Source: Neorhizobium galegae (GTDB taxonomy: Bacteria; Pseudomonadota; Alphaproteobacteria; Rhizobiales; Rhizobiaceae). Taken from it: DNA of 64,000 bases. The stretch's first letter is position 1, and each line of letters begins with the position of its first letter. The stretch lies in the NCBI RefSeq assembly GCF_017877135.1, contig NZ_JAGIPH010000003.1, positions 62,001 to 126,000 on the forward strand, written 5' to 3'. A model generated the notes under the pieces. It did not search any database, was not told where the DNA came from, and saw nothing but the letters and a program-made list of their open reading frames with translations. A program made the position numbers and the translations under genes. This document shows positions 28,020-36,669 of this stretch, one piece after another.

Positions 28020-29138
28020 TCAGTTCTTGCGGCGCAGGGTGATGACCGTCAGTTCCGAGGGAATGCCGAGCCTCAACGCAAAGCCCGGCCAGAGCGCCGT
28101 GCCATTGTTGACGTAAAGCTGCATGCCATCGACCTCGTAAAGGCCCGAGACGAAGCCATTGTTGGCGCGGGCGACCACCCGGTCGAGGCCAATCATCATG
28201 CCGCCATGCGTGTGGCCGGAAAGCTGCAGGGCGACGCCCGCCTTGGCAGCGGTGGCGGCCAGCATCGGCTGGTGGTCGAGCAGAACGACCGGCGCCTGCG
28301 GCGGCGCGCCGCGAAGGGCAGCGGCAAGATCGTGCGGGGGCGCTGCACTGCGCGCGGCCGACAGGTCGGTGACGCCGGCAAGAGTCAGGGCTGCCTCGCC
28401 GCGCCGGATGACGGTATGGTTGTTGGAGAGCATGGAGAGGCCGAGGCCTGTAAGATGCTGCATCCAGCGCTCATACTCGAAGAAATACTCGTGATTGCCC
28501 GGAATGGCATAGACGCCGTCACGGGCCGCAAGGCCTGCCAGCGGTGCGACGTCCTGCCTTCGGCTCTCGACACTTCCGTCGATGAAATCGCCGGTGACGA
28601 CGATCAGGTCCGCGCCAAGGGCGTTCGAGCGGGCGACGACGTCTCTCGCCCATCGTTCCGGGAAAAGGCGGCTGATATGCAGGTCGGTCAGCTGCAGAAG
28701 GCGGTATCCGTCAAATTCCGAGGGCAGGCCGGCAATCGCGATGTCGATGGTCTTCACCGGCGGCACCCGTACGGCCTGCGACACGCCGAAGGCTGAAAGC
28801 GCCAGTGCTGCAAGCCCCATCACATAGCGCGCAACAGGCGGCACGGCGGGGAAATGGCCCTTCAGGGCGAGAAGTACCAGCGAGATTGCATCGAGTGCCA
28901 GCTGGAAGACGGCGAGGAGAACGAGCGCGCCGAAGATGATGTTGAAGGCGATGATCAGCGGACGCGGAAATTCCGGCGAAAACACCGATCCGGAGGAAAG
29001 CCGGCTGATGAAGTGGTATTGCGAAGCAACGAGCAGAACCGCAGCGACGACAAGCTTGACCGACAAAAGCCAGGGCAGGGGCTGGATGAACCGCAGAACG
29101 ACCACCAGCCAGGGCAGACCGAAAATAAGATGAAACAT
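28020..29138 (-). CDS. Membrane-anchored metallophosphoesterase (YkuE-like)
   Basis: The 372-aa protein has four hydrophobic segments in its first 125 residues and then a calcineurin-like phosphoesterase domain with all metal motifs: TDLHIS, GDFIDG, GNHEYF and SGHTHGG. Relatives such as YkuE are exported or membrane-bound Mn/Zn phosphodiesterases with unknown substrates; some LpxH-like activities occur in the superfamily. ATG 29138 is the only start before the first membrane segment. Confidence 0.87.
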   Translation of the reverse strand: MFHLIFGLPWLVVVLRFIQPLPWLLSVKLVVAAVLLVASQYHFISRLSSGSVFSPEFPRPLIIAFNIIFGALVLLAVFQLALDAISLVLLALKGHFPAVPPVARYVMGLAALALSAFGVSQAVRVPPVKTIDIAIAGLPSEFDGYRLLQLTDLHISRLFPERWARDVVARSNALGADLIVVTGDFIDGSVESRRQDVAPLAGLAARDGVYAIPGNHEYFFEYERWMQHLTGLGLSMLSNNHTVIRRGEAALTLAGVTDLSAARSAAPPHDLAAALRGAPPQAPVVLLDHQPMLAATAAKAGVALQLSGHTHGGMMIGLDRVVARANNGFVSGLYEVDGMQLYVNNGTALWPGFALRLGIPSELTVITLRRKN

Positions 29139-29287
29139 GAATGACGCCTATGACAACTGCTGCCTGCTACGCAAAGCCGGCGCGTCTGGATTGCTAGGGC
29201 CATCCAGGCGCGCCGTGCGGTGAGGCGCATGTGGTCACTGCATCGCGCTGTGTCAAACGGCAGGTGACGTTTTATCAGGCCTCTGCG

Positions 29288-30505
29288 TCAGCTCGCCCGG
29301 CTCCAGCTGGCAAACGGGTCCGGCAGATCGCGCCAGCGGTCCGGCTTGAATTCGCTGTCCGGCAGAAGGCATATGTCGAGATGGTTGCGGATCCAGCATT
29401 CGTCCATTTGATCGGCACCGATGAAGACGATCTCCTGGCGCCGGTCACCCCAGATAGGATCGAGATAGCGGGCAAGGCCGCTCCTGAAGCCGGCATCGTC
29501 CGGCCACTGGTTGCGCGGCACGGCATCCCACCAGAGTCCGAGTTTCTGCGTGCGGATGAGCGCACCTGCCTGGGAAATTTCCCCGACGTGATAGGGGCGG
29601 GTGGCGAGCCAGAAAAAACCCTTGGCGCGGATGACACCCGGCCAGGACCGGTTGATGAACTCATGCAGTTTGGCCGGATCGAACGGCCGGCGCGCCCGGT
29701 AGACGAAGGAGCGAATGCCGTATTCCTCCGTCTCCGGAACGTGATCGTTAAAGCCGTGCAATTCCTTGAACCAGAGCGGATGGGTTTCTGCCCGGGCGAA
29801 ATCGAAGAGGCCGGTGCCCAGCACGGAGCCGGATGACACCGCGCCGAAATCCGCCTCGACAATGCGCGCATCGGGGTTGAGACCGGCAATGATCGCGCGG
29901 GCCGCCGAGAGCGCCTCGGGCGATGCCGCTGACACCTTGTTCAGCACGACCACATCGGCGAACTCGATCTGCTCGACCAGAAGATCGACGAGCGTGCGGG
30001 TGTCGCCTTCGCCTGCAATTTCACCCCGGTCTGAGAGGAAATCGGCAGAGCCATAATCCTTCAGCAGGTTGGCGGCATCCACCACCGTCACCATCGTATC
30101 GAGCCGCGCCACATCCGACAGGCTCTTGCCGCTCTCGTCGCGAAACTCGAAGGTGGCCGCCACCGGCAGCGGCTCTGCAATACCGGTCGATTCGATCAGC
30201 AGGTAGTCGAAGCGTCTTTGTTCGGCGAGCTGACGAACCTCCTTCAACAGGTCGTCGCGCAGCGTGCAACAGATGCAGCCATTGGTCATTTCCACCAGCT
30301 GTTCCTGCGTGCGCGAGAGGCCGGCGCCACCGTCGCGCACCAGCGCCGCATCGATATTGACCTCGCTCATGTCGTTGACGATGACGGCCACGCGAAGCCC
30401 ATCGCGGTTGGTGAGGATATGATTGAGCAGCGTTGTTTTGCCCGCCCCCAGAAAGCCGGAGAGCACGGTCACCGGCAGTCGTTTGTCCGTCGGACGATGA
30501 TCCAT
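29288..30505 (-). CDS. zigA: COG0523 CobW-like GTPase, probable zinc metallochaperone
   Basis: The 405-aa GTPase has Walker A ([17 protein letters not shown]), the metal motif [12 protein letters not shown] (CxCC), Walker B-like ESTGIAEP and the NKVS guanine motif, plus the C-terminal CobW domain ([17 protein letters not shown]). It belongs to the zinc-linked ZigA/YeiR/YciC group, supported by its place next to znuA and by a Zur-like box at 30520-30534, 15 bases before the start. It probably delivers zinc to enzymes during starvation. GGAG lies seven bases before ATG 30505. The symbol is a family-level assignment. Confidence 0.85.
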   Translation of the reverse strand: MDHRPTDKRLPVTVLSGFLGAGKTTLLNHILTNRDGLRVAVIVNDMSEVNIDAALVRDGGAGLSRTQEQLVEMTNGCICCTLRDDLLKEVRQLAEQRRFDYLLIESTGIAEPLPVAATFEFRDESGKSLSDVARLDTMVTVVDAANLLKDYGSADFLSDRGEIAGEGDTRTLVDLLVEQIEFADVVVLNKVSAASPEALSAARAIIAGLNPDARIVEADFGAVSSGSVLGTGLFDFARAETHPLWFKELHGFNDHVPETEEYGIRSFVYRARRPFDPAKLHEFINRSWPGVIRAKGFFWLATRPYHVGEISQAGALIRTQKLGLWWDAVPRNQWPDDAGFRSGLARYLDPIWGDRRQEIVFIGADQMDECWIRNHLDICLLPDSEFKPDRWRDLPDPFASWSRAS

Positions 30506-30519
30506 CTGAATGCTCCAAT

Positions 30520-30534
30520 TGTTATAACGTAACA
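30520..30534 (-). promoter_or_regulatory. Candidate Zur box upstream of the COG0523 GTPase gene
   Basis: TGTTATAACGTAACA has TGTTA/TAACA dyad ends. Read in the direction of transcription it contains TGTTACGTTATAAC, which matches 13 of 14 bases of a site in front of znuC (TGTTACGCTATAAC). Confidence 0.65.
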
Positions 30535-30549
30535 TATTATGTTCTGAAA

Positions 30550-30570
30550 AAAGGCGGAAAGCCCGCCTTT
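30550..30570 (-). terminator. Terminator of znuA
   Basis: AAAGGCGG and CCGCCTTT with a 5-base loop. On the minus strand the stem runs into a T6 tract, separating znuA from the downstream GTPase gene, which has its own Zur box. Confidence 0.8.
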
Positions 30571-30593
30571 GTTCAGTCGCGGCCGTTTGCGGC

Positions 30594-31631
30594 TCAGCTG
30601 TCGCGAGACAGGCACTCGTTGAGCGCGTTGCCAAGGTTGTGCATCAGCTGGAAATAGAGCTCCGGCCCTTCCTTCAGCGAAGCCCCTTCGGGGTCGAGAA
30701 CGCCAGCGCGCGCCTTGGTGCCCTCGGTCACGACCTTGATCAGCTTGGGCGTGAACTGGGGTTCGGCAAACACGCAGGCCGCCCCAAGCTCGACGAGCTT
30801 CTTGTGAATGTCGGAAAGGCGTTCGGCGCCGGGTGCCGTTTCGGGGCTCACCGTGATTGAGCCCGCCACGCGAATGTCGTAGCGGTGCTCGAAATACTGG
30901 TATGCATCGTGGAACACCACGAAGGGCTTGTCTTTCACCGGCTCGACGGTCGCCTTCAGGTCGGCATCCAGAGCATCGATCTTCTTCAGGAGTGCCAGCG
31001 TGTTCTTGTTGTAGACGGCAATGTTTTCAGGGTCGACGGCAATGAGCTTTGCCTCGATCTCCTTTGCCATCGCCTTGGCATTCATCGGGTCGAGCCACAT
31101 ATGCGTGTCGAAGCCTTCGTGGGAATGCGCGTGGCCATGCTCGGCATGGGCTTCGTGCGCCTCATGCTGATGGGCGTCTTCGCCAGCGTGATCGTCATGC
31201 GCTTCGGCATGCTCTGCACCATGATCGCCCGCTTCATGCGCCTCGTGCTCATCGCCGTCGTCATGGGCTTCAAAGGCGCCGCCTTCGCGGAACGGCAGCT
31301 TTTGGAGACCCGGCGCATCTCCAAGCGCCACGACGGTTGCCGATTTGCTCAGAGCGTCCAGTGGCTTGTCGAGGAAAGCTTCCATGTTGGGTCCGATCCA
31401 GAACACGAGGTCGGCATCCTGGATGGCGCGGGCGTTGGAGGGCTTCATCGTATAGGTGTGCGGCGAGGCTGCCCCTTCCACGATCAGTTTCGGCTCGCCC
31501 ACGCCCTCCATCACGGCGGCGACGAGCGAATGGATCGGCTTGATCGACACCACCACCTGAGGTGCGGCCATGGCATCGGCCGCGGCAAACAGAGTGGCGG
31601 ACGCCAACAGGGCTGCGGTTACGGACTTCAT
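30594..31631 (-). CDS. znuA: Zinc ABC transporter substrate-binding protein
   Basis: The 345-aa periplasmic protein has a signal peptide (ends ADAMAA) and the cluster A-I metal-binding fold: [12 protein letters not shown] and [12 protein letters not shown] supply two ligand His, then a long charged His-rich loop (residues about 120-172, over a dozen His), [10 protein letters not shown], and [13 protein letters not shown]. The His loop is a mark of zinc-specific ZnuA. It is divergent from znuC-znuB-zur across a 99-base promoter with two candidate Zur boxes. Confidence 0.95.
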   Translation of the reverse strand: MKSVTAALLASATLFAAADAMAAPQVVVSIKPIHSLVAAVMEGVGEPKLIVEGAASPHTYTMKPSNARAIQDADLVFWIGPNMEAFLDKPLDALSKSATVVALGDAPGLQKLPFREGGAFEAHDDGDEHEAHEAGDHGAEHAEAHDDHAGEDAHQHEAHEAHAEHGHAHSHEGFDTHMWLDPMNAKAMAKEIEAKLIAVDPENIAVYNKNTLALLKKIDALDADLKATVEPVKDKPFVVFHDAYQYFEHRYDIRVAGSITVSPETAPGAERLSDIHKKLVELGAACVFAEPQFTPKLIKVVTEGTKARAGVLDPEGASLKEGPELYFQLMHNLGNALNECLSRDS

Positions 31632-31654
31632 GCGGGCGCTCCTTGAATGTATTT

Positions 31655-31690
31655 TGTAATGTTATTACATTGGTTGTGTTACGCTATAAC
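31655..31690. promoter_or_regulatory. Two candidate Zur boxes in the znuA/znuC divergent promoter
   Basis: TGTAATGTTATTACA (31655-31669) is a perfect 6-bp dyad around GTT, nearer znuA. TGTTACGCTATAAC (31677-31690) lies nearer znuC and differs at one base from the site before the COG0523 GTPase gene. AT-rich dyads of this type fit alphaproteobacterial Zur operators. Confidence 0.65.
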
Positions 31691-31730
31691 GTGTGTAATA
31701 GCAGAGGGCAACACCACGGCAGGAAATTTG

Positions 31731-32651
31731 ATGTTGATGCAACCGCAAGCCCGTGAGGGGACGCTCGTTTCGATTGCCAATGGCGGCATTCTCCGGCAGG
31801 GACGATGGCTGGTGCGCGGCGTCGATCTCACCATTGCACGCGGCGAGATCGTCACCCTGATCGGGCCGAACGGCGCGGGAAAATCGACGACGGCGAAGCT
31901 TGCGATCGGCGTGCTGAAGCCCGATGAGGGCACGGTTGTGCGCTCCGCCGGCCTTTCGGTCGGGTATGTGCCGCAGAAACTGTCGATCGACCGGACGATG
32001 CCGCTTTCCGTCGAACGCCTGATGCAGCTCACGGGCCGGCTGAAGGCCGGTAAGCTCATGGCGTCGCTGGAGGCCGTCGGCATACCCCACCTGTTGAAGG
32101 CGGAGGTGCAGCATCTCTCCGGCGGCGAATTCCAGCGGGCGCTTCTGGCGCGCGCCATGGCCCGCGATCCGGACCTGCTGGTGCTCGATGAGCCGGTGCA
32201 GGGCGTCGATTTCGCCGGCGAGACGGCGCTTTACGAACTGATCGGGTCGATCCGCCAGACAACCGGCTGCGGCATTTTGATGATCTCGCATGATCTGCAT
32301 ATGGTCATGGCCGGCACCGATACGGTCGTGTGCCTCAATGGCCATGTCTGCTGCCGGGGAACGCCGGCGGTTGTCAGCCAGAGCGATGATTACCGCCGGC
32401 TGTTTGGCAATATCGGCCGCGGCCTTGCCGTCTATAACCACAATCACGATCATACCCATCTGCCGGATGGTCGTGTCCAGCACGGCGATGGTAGCATTAC
32501 GGATCACTGCCATCCGGGTGACGGTCATCATCACGCGGAAGGCCACGACCACGACCATGGTCACGACCACGCGCATGAAGATCATGCGCATGACCACGAT
32601 CACCACCACGCTCATCCGCATCGGGCAGGGGAGGCGCATCGCCATGCTTGA
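31731..32651 (+). CDS. znuC: Zinc ABC transporter ATP-binding protein with His-rich C-terminal tail
   Basis: The 306-aa ATPase has Walker A (IGPNGAGKSTTAKL), the signature HLSGGEFQRALLARAM, Walker B (LLVLDEPVQGVD) and switch His (ISHD). The last 70 residues hold 26 histidines in HD/HAH runs, far beyond the E. coli ZnuC length (about 250). The tail may bind zinc in the cytoplasm. AGGA lies six bases before ATG 31731; another in-frame ATG is at 31737. It overlaps znuB by 8 bases. Confidence 0.93.
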   Translation: MLMQPQAREGTLVSIANGGILRQGRWLVRGVDLTIARGEIVTLIGPNGAGKSTTAKLAIGVLKPDEGTVVRSAGLSVGYVPQKLSIDRTMPLSVERLMQLTGRLKAGKLMASLEAVGIPHLLKAEVQHLSGGEFQRALLARAMARDPDLLVLDEPVQGVDFAGETALYELIGSIRQTTGCGILMISHDLHMVMAGTDTVVCLNGHVCCRGTPAVVSQSDDYRRLFGNIGRGLAVYNHNHDHTHLPDGRVQHGDGSITDHCHPGDGHHHAEGHDHDHGHDHAHEDHAHDHDHHHAHPHRAGEAHRHA

Positions 32652-33471
32652 CGATTTTTTCGTGCGCGCGCTTCTGGCCGGCATCGGCCTTGCGCTGACC
32701 ACCGGTCCGCTCGGTTGCCTGGTCGTGTGGCGGCGCATGGCCTATTTTGGCGATACCATGGCCCATTCGGCGCTGCTCGGCGTGGCGCTGTCGCTGTTCT
32801 TCGAGGTGAACCTGCTGCTCAGCGTCTTTGCCGTGGCGGTTGGTGTGTCCCTGCTGCTGCTGCTTCTCCAGCGCCGGCAGGCGCTGTCGGCGGATTCGCT
32901 TCTCGGCATCCTGTCGCATTCGACGCTCGCCATCGGTCTTGTGCTCGTGGCCTTCATGACCTCGGTGCGCATCGATCTCATTGCCTTCCTGTTCGGCGAT
33001 ATCCTGGCGGTCACGCCTGCCGATATCCTCTTGATCTGGCTGGGTGGCGCCTTCGTTCTCATCTGCCTCGTCTTTTTGTGGCAGCCGCTGATCGCCTCCA
33101 CCGTCAGCCATGATCTGGCCGAGGCCGAGGGCCAGAATCCGGATCGGGCCCGCCTGCTGTTCATGCTGCTGATGGCGCTCGTCATTGCTATTGCCATGAA
33201 GATCGTCGGCATCATGCTGATTACCGCGCTCCTCATCATACCGGCCGCCACCGCGCGCCGCTATTCCGCAAGCCCCGAGGCCATGGCCGTGCTGTCATCC
33301 GTCTTGGGCGCGATTGCGGTGATCGGCGGCCTCTTCGGCTCCCTCTATGGCGACACGCCCTCCGGTCCCTCGATCGTGGTGGCGGCCCTTGTCCTTTTCA
33401 TCCTCAGCCTTTTGCCCGTTGCCGGCAAAGGCCTGGCCTCATCCACGCCCATGACGGGAGATCGCCGATGA
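32644..33471 (+). CDS. znuB: Zinc ABC transporter permease
   Basis: The 275-aa protein is an ABC-3 family permease with about eight transmembrane segments, beginning DDFFVRALLAGIGLALTTGPLGC and including WRRMAYFGDTMAHSALLGVAL and the coupling stretch KIVGIMLITALLIIPAATAR. Its start overlaps the end of znuC by 8 bases and its stop overlaps zur by 4 (ATGA), so the three are translated as one operon. Confidence 0.94.
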   Translation: MLDDFFVRALLAGIGLALTTGPLGCLVVWRRMAYFGDTMAHSALLGVALSLFFEVNLLLSVFAVAVGVSLLLLLLQRRQALSADSLLGILSHSTLAIGLVLVAFMTSVRIDLIAFLFGDILAVTPADILLIWLGGAFVLICLVFLWQPLIASTVSHDLAEAEGQNPDRARLLFMLLMALVIAIAMKIVGIMLITALLIIPAATARRYSASPEAMAVLSSVLGAIAVIGGLFGSLYGDTPSGPSIVVAALVLFILSLLPVAGKGLASSTPMTGDRR

Positions 33472-33872
33472 ACACCGCGCCGAACCTGACCAAAAACCAG
33501 TCCCTGGTTTTCGAGGCCCTCAACCGCGCCGATGCACCGATGAGCGCCTATACGATCCTCGACAAGCTGCGCGACAACGGGTTTCGCGCGCCGCTCCAGG
33601 TGTACCGGGCGCTCGACAAGCTTCTGGAACTGGGACTGGTGCACCGGCTGGAAAGCCTGAACTCGTTCGTGGCCTGCTCCCACAAGGAGCAGTCCTGCTG
33701 CCGCCACCATGGCACGGTGGCGTTTGCCATCTGCGAAAGCTGCGGCCAGGTGAGCGAATTTCACGATCACGCCATCGATGATCGCTTGGAGGGCTGGGCG
33801 CGGCAGAAGGGGTTCAAGGCGGAAAAGACCACGATCGAGCTGCGCGGCCTCTGCAGCGCCTGCGCCGCCTGA
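33468..33872 (+). CDS. zur: Fur family zinc uptake regulator
   Basis: The 134-aa regulator has the Fur winged helix (residues 10-65; MSAYTILDKLRDNGFRAPLQVYRALDKL), the metal motif CSHKEQSCCRHHGTVAFAIC and two CxxC pairs (CESC, CSAC) of the structural zinc. With zinc bound it would repress the zinc genes here, and its own operon, through the boxes at 31655-31690 and 30520-30534. Its position at the end of znuC-znuB makes an autoregulatory loop. Confidence 0.93.
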   Translation: MNTAPNLTKNQSLVFEALNRADAPMSAYTILDKLRDNGFRAPLQVYRALDKLLELGLVHRLESLNSFVACSHKEQSCCRHHGTVAFAICESCGQVSEFHDHAIDDRLEGWARQKGFKAEKTTIELRGLCSACAA

Positions 33873-33886
33873 TTCCCTCAGGCGGC
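33864..33886. terminator. Hairpin spanning two convergent stop codons
   Basis: GCCGCCTGA (33864-33872) and TCAGGCGGC (33878-33886) are perfect complements around TTCCC. Each arm contains the stop codon of one convergent gene (zur and the GGDEF gene). It lacks a T tract but may end transcription from both sides. Confidence 0.5.
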
Positions 33887-35122
33887 CTCAGCCTGTCCGC
33901 AGGTCTGGTTGCGGCCGTTCTCTTTGGCCCGGTAGAGCGCATCGTCCGCCGCCTGGATGAAATCCTCAACGGATGCGCCGGCCACCGGCACGCTGACACT
34001 CATCCCGATGCTGACGGTGACCGGTTCCAGGAGCTGGTTTGCGGATAAGGCCGTGGCATAGCTGGAGACAGCCTGATGGATCCGCTCGGCAACCAGCCGG
34101 GCGCCCACAGCCTCGCAATCGATCAGCAGAACGGCAAACTCCTCGCCACCCATGCGGGCTGCAAGATCAAGTCCTGTCCGCGTGGTGCTTGCCACCGCAC
34201 GCGCCACCCATGCCAGGCAGGCATCGCCGGCCGGATGCCCATAGGTGTCGTTATAGCGCTTGAAATGGTCAATATCGATGATCAGCAGCGCCAGCGGCTT
34301 CTGCGTTTCGCGCGCCGTCTGCCAGGCGTTTTGCAGCGCCTCGTCCAGCCGGCGGCGGTTGGCAATGCCGGTCAGCGTGTCGGTATAGGAATAGGTGTTC
34401 AGGGCCTGATTTTCCCGGCGCACGGCCTCATGGCGCACCCGTTCGCGCAACAGCACCAGATAGAGCCGTCTCAGCGCCGTATCCAGCCGCAGCGAGGCCA
34501 GAAGCGTGATGGCGCTCGCAACCGCGATGAACACCAGCGCCATGGCCGGTTCGCCGCTGTTCGGTCTGGAGACGATCATGACAAACGCGACGTTGAGGAA
34601 AAAGACGCCGAGGTTGCACACAAAGGCGAACATCAGCGGCAGCTGCATCACGATGTTGATCACGACGATCAGCAGTCCCATGCTGAACGCCTGCCGCATC
34701 GGCACGCCGCCGCGGATCGCCAGCAGCAGATTGATGACGAGCGCAATGAGGAGGAGGCCTGCGGCCACCATGCCGTCGCGCCTGCGGTGGTTGCGGACAT
34801 AGCGCGTGCACCAGAACAGAAGCCCGCAGGGGACCGTGCCGACAACGACGCGCAGAAAGAGCGAAATCCAGATGTCTTCCGGCTTGAGGACATAGTCGAG
34901 GATGGCGCCGCTGTTGAAGATCAGCAGGCAGAGACCGCCGACGATAGTGGTCTGGCGCCATTTGTTTCGTTCGATATGGGCCTGGTAGACCGTCTCCAGG
35001 GGTTCCTCGAAGCGCAGCTTCCACCACGGCTGAACGAGGCTCTTTTCGATCAGCGGGTCAAGGTCGATGTCGTTCGGCAGTTCGGTATCGGCCTCGTCGA
35101 CGGAGGAGAAAAACATGCTCAT
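33878..35122 (-). CDS. Membrane diguanylate cyclase (GGDEF domain)
   Basis: The 414-aa protein has an N-terminal cytoplasmic stretch, about six transmembrane segments (residues 60-240) and a C-terminal GGDEF domain: YTDTLTGIANRRRLDE, DIDHFKRYNDTYGHPAGD and the active-site RMGGEEF. The intact GGEEF loop predicts c-di-GMP synthesis; the RxxD inhibitory site is not present five residues before it (DLAA). The start ATG 35122 overlaps the stop of the gamma-carbonic anhydrase gene (ATGA), so the two are translationally coupled. The longer upstream frame is out-of-frame read of that gene. Confidence 0.88.
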   Translation of the reverse strand: MSMFFSSVDEADTELPNDIDLDPLIEKSLVQPWWKLRFEEPLETVYQAHIERNKWRQTTIVGGLCLLIFNSGAILDYVLKPEDIWISLFLRVVVGTVPCGLLFWCTRYVRNHRRRDGMVAAGLLLIALVINLLLAIRGGVPMRQAFSMGLLIVVINIVMQLPLMFAFVCNLGVFFLNVAFVMIVSRPNSGEPAMALVFIAVASAITLLASLRLDTALRRLYLVLLRERVRHEAVRRENQALNTYSYTDTLTGIANRRRLDEALQNAWQTARETQKPLALLIIDIDHFKRYNDTYGHPAGDACLAWVARAVASTTRTGLDLAARMGGEEFAVLLIDCEAVGARLVAERIHQAVSSYATALSANQLLEPVTVSIGMSVSVPVAGASVEDFIQAADDALYRAKENGRNQTCGQAEAA

Positions 35123-35646
35123 AGAGGACGAAGATCCGCGACGAACCGTTTCCAGTTGGCGGCATAATTCTGCGCCGACAGTTTGAGCTTTGCCACCGCC
35201 TCGTCGTCCAGCGTGCGGATGGCCTTGGCCGGTGCCCCGACGATCAGGCTGTTGTCCGCAAACTCCTTGCCTTCGGTCACCAGCGCATTGGCGCCGACAA
35301 GGCAATTTTTGCCGATCCGGGCGCCGTTCAGAATGGTGGCTCCCATGCCGATCAGACTGTTGTCGCCGATCGTGCAGCCATGGATGATGGCGCCGTGGCC
35401 GATCGTGCAGCCTTGGCCGATGGTGGCGGGAAAGCCCCAGTCGGTGTGAATGACGGTGTTTTCCTGCACATTGGTGCCCGTGCCGAGCGTGATCCACTCG
35501 TTGTCGCCGCGCAGCACGGCGCCGAACCAGATGCCGACATCCTCACCGATCGCGACCTTGCCCATCACATGGGCGCCCGGCGCTACCCAGAAGCGGGCAC
35601 CGTCGGGAACCGTCGGCTGCTGGTCACCTAGAGCATAAAGCGGCAT
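35119..35646 (-). CDS. Gamma-carbonic anhydrase family protein
   Basis: The 175-aa protein is a left-handed beta-helix of hexapeptide repeats (I/V-G-x-x-x-x), with metal-ligand His positions visible in NTVIHTD and TIGHGAIIHGC, and a C-terminal helix. It belongs to the YrdA/PaaY/CaiE group; only some members have measurable carbonic anhydrase activity. AGGGGAAAG precedes ATG 35646. It sits in a minus-strand run: FAH-family hydrolase, this gene, GGDEF cyclase. Confidence 0.88.
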   Translation of the reverse strand: MPLYALGDQQPTVPDGARFWVAPGAHVMGKVAIGEDVGIWFGAVLRGDNEWITLGTGTNVQENTVIHTDWGFPATIGQGCTIGHGAIIHGCTIGDNSLIGMGATILNGARIGKNCLVGANALVTEGKEFADNSLIVGAPAKAIRTLDDEAVAKLKLSAQNYAANWKRFVADLRPL

Positions 35647-35672
35647 CTGCTTTCCCCTGCCAAAGCTGCCTG

Positions 35673-36365
35673 TCAGATCACATCGATTGCGAGGTCGGCC
35701 ACGCCTTCGACGCCACAGGTGATACGGTCGCCGGCCACGATCGGCCCGACGCCTGCCGGTGTTCCCGTCATGATGATATCGCCGGGGGCAAGCGTAAAGA
35801 GTTTCGAAAGCTCGCAGATGATTTCCGGCAGCTTCCAGATCATCTGCGCCAGATCGCCCGACTGCTTGCGCGCGCCGTTGACGTCGAGCCAGATCGCGCC
35901 CGTCTGCGGGTGGCCGATGGCCTCGGCTGCCACAAGCGGGGATACCGGGGCAGAGGCCTCGAAGGCTTTGGCCGCTTCCCACGGCCGGCTGGCCTTCTTG
36001 GCGAGATCCTGCAGGTCGCGGCGGGTGAAATCGATGCCGACGCCGTAGCCCCAGACGCAATCGAAGGCGGCATCAAGCGCGATATCGCGACCGCCCGCCT
36101 TCAGCCCCATCACCAGTTCCACCTCGAAATGCACGTTGGATGACAAGGGCGGATAGGGGAAGCGGCCGTCGGTCACCAGATTCTGCGGGTTTTTCTGGAA
36201 GAAGAAGGGCGGCTCGCGCGACGGGTCGTGGCCCATTTCAATGGCATGATCGGCATAGTTTCGCCCGACGCAGTAAACGCGGCGTACCGGAAAGGCAGCC
36301 TGCGATCCCTTGATCGGCAGGAGCACCGGGGCGGGCAGCGGAAAGACGAGGGGCGTGTCTGGCAT
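35673..36365 (-). CDS. Fumarylacetoacetate hydrolase family protein
   Basis: The 230-aa enzyme has the FAH fold with FPVRRVYCVGRNYADHAIEMG at the N-terminus, the metal-ligand region HFEVELVMGL and the C-terminal PGDIIMTGTPAGVGPI. Members include acylpyruvases and oxaloacetate decarboxylases (FAHD1-like), which fits the motif set and length. AAGGA lies eight bases before ATG 36365; an upstream ATG at 36371 is too close to it. Confidence 0.87.
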   Translation of the reverse strand: MPDTPLVFPLPAPVLLPIKGSQAAFPVRRVYCVGRNYADHAIEMGHDPSREPPFFFQKNPQNLVTDGRFPYPPLSSNVHFEVELVMGLKAGGRDIALDAAFDCVWGYGVGIDFTRRDLQDLAKKASRPWEAAKAFEASAPVSPLVAAEAIGHPQTGAIWLDVNGARKQSGDLAQMIWKLPEIICELSKLFTLAPGDIIMTGTPAGVGPIVAGDRITCGVEGVADLAIDVI

Positions 36366-36669
36366 GCACATGTTCCTTGATCAGAATCCTGAATCATCCG
36401 TAAAACAGAGTGAGCGCTTTGTCTTGGGATTTTCGTGGCCCTCTGTTCACATCCGGCGGAGTGTCGCCCGCGTCTGGAACGGGAGAGGTGCAACGCAATC
36501 AGCGGCTCGGGCGGATCTGTCGGCTGCGCCCCTTGCTCGCCGGGCGAGTACCCGTCCTGACGCACACGGATGTTCACCGTTTGGTGCAGTTTGCATTTAT
36601 CAGGTTGCCAAATGGCTCCGGGTGTTTCACCACCATCAGGACGAAGATGGACGCGGAAGGAATGTGCTC
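36366..36669. other. Intergenic promoter region between divergent genes (304 bases)
   Basis: This divergent gap lies before the FAH-family gene (minus) and the Prc-type protease gene (plus) and should contain both promoters. An in-frame extension of the protease back to 36310 exists but has no signal peptide or family similarity. I see no other feature. Confidence 0.5.

Noticed and set aside
32560..32640. Short DNA repeat tract (catgac/cacgat) at the end of znuC
   Set aside because: It is explained by the His/Asp-rich coding sequence of the ZnuC tail and keeps frame with the overlapping znuB start.
35123..35497. N-terminal extension of the GGDEF protein by 125 residues
   Set aside because: It is the gamma-carbonic anhydrase gene read in another frame; the ATGA overlap at 35119-35122 gives the natural start.
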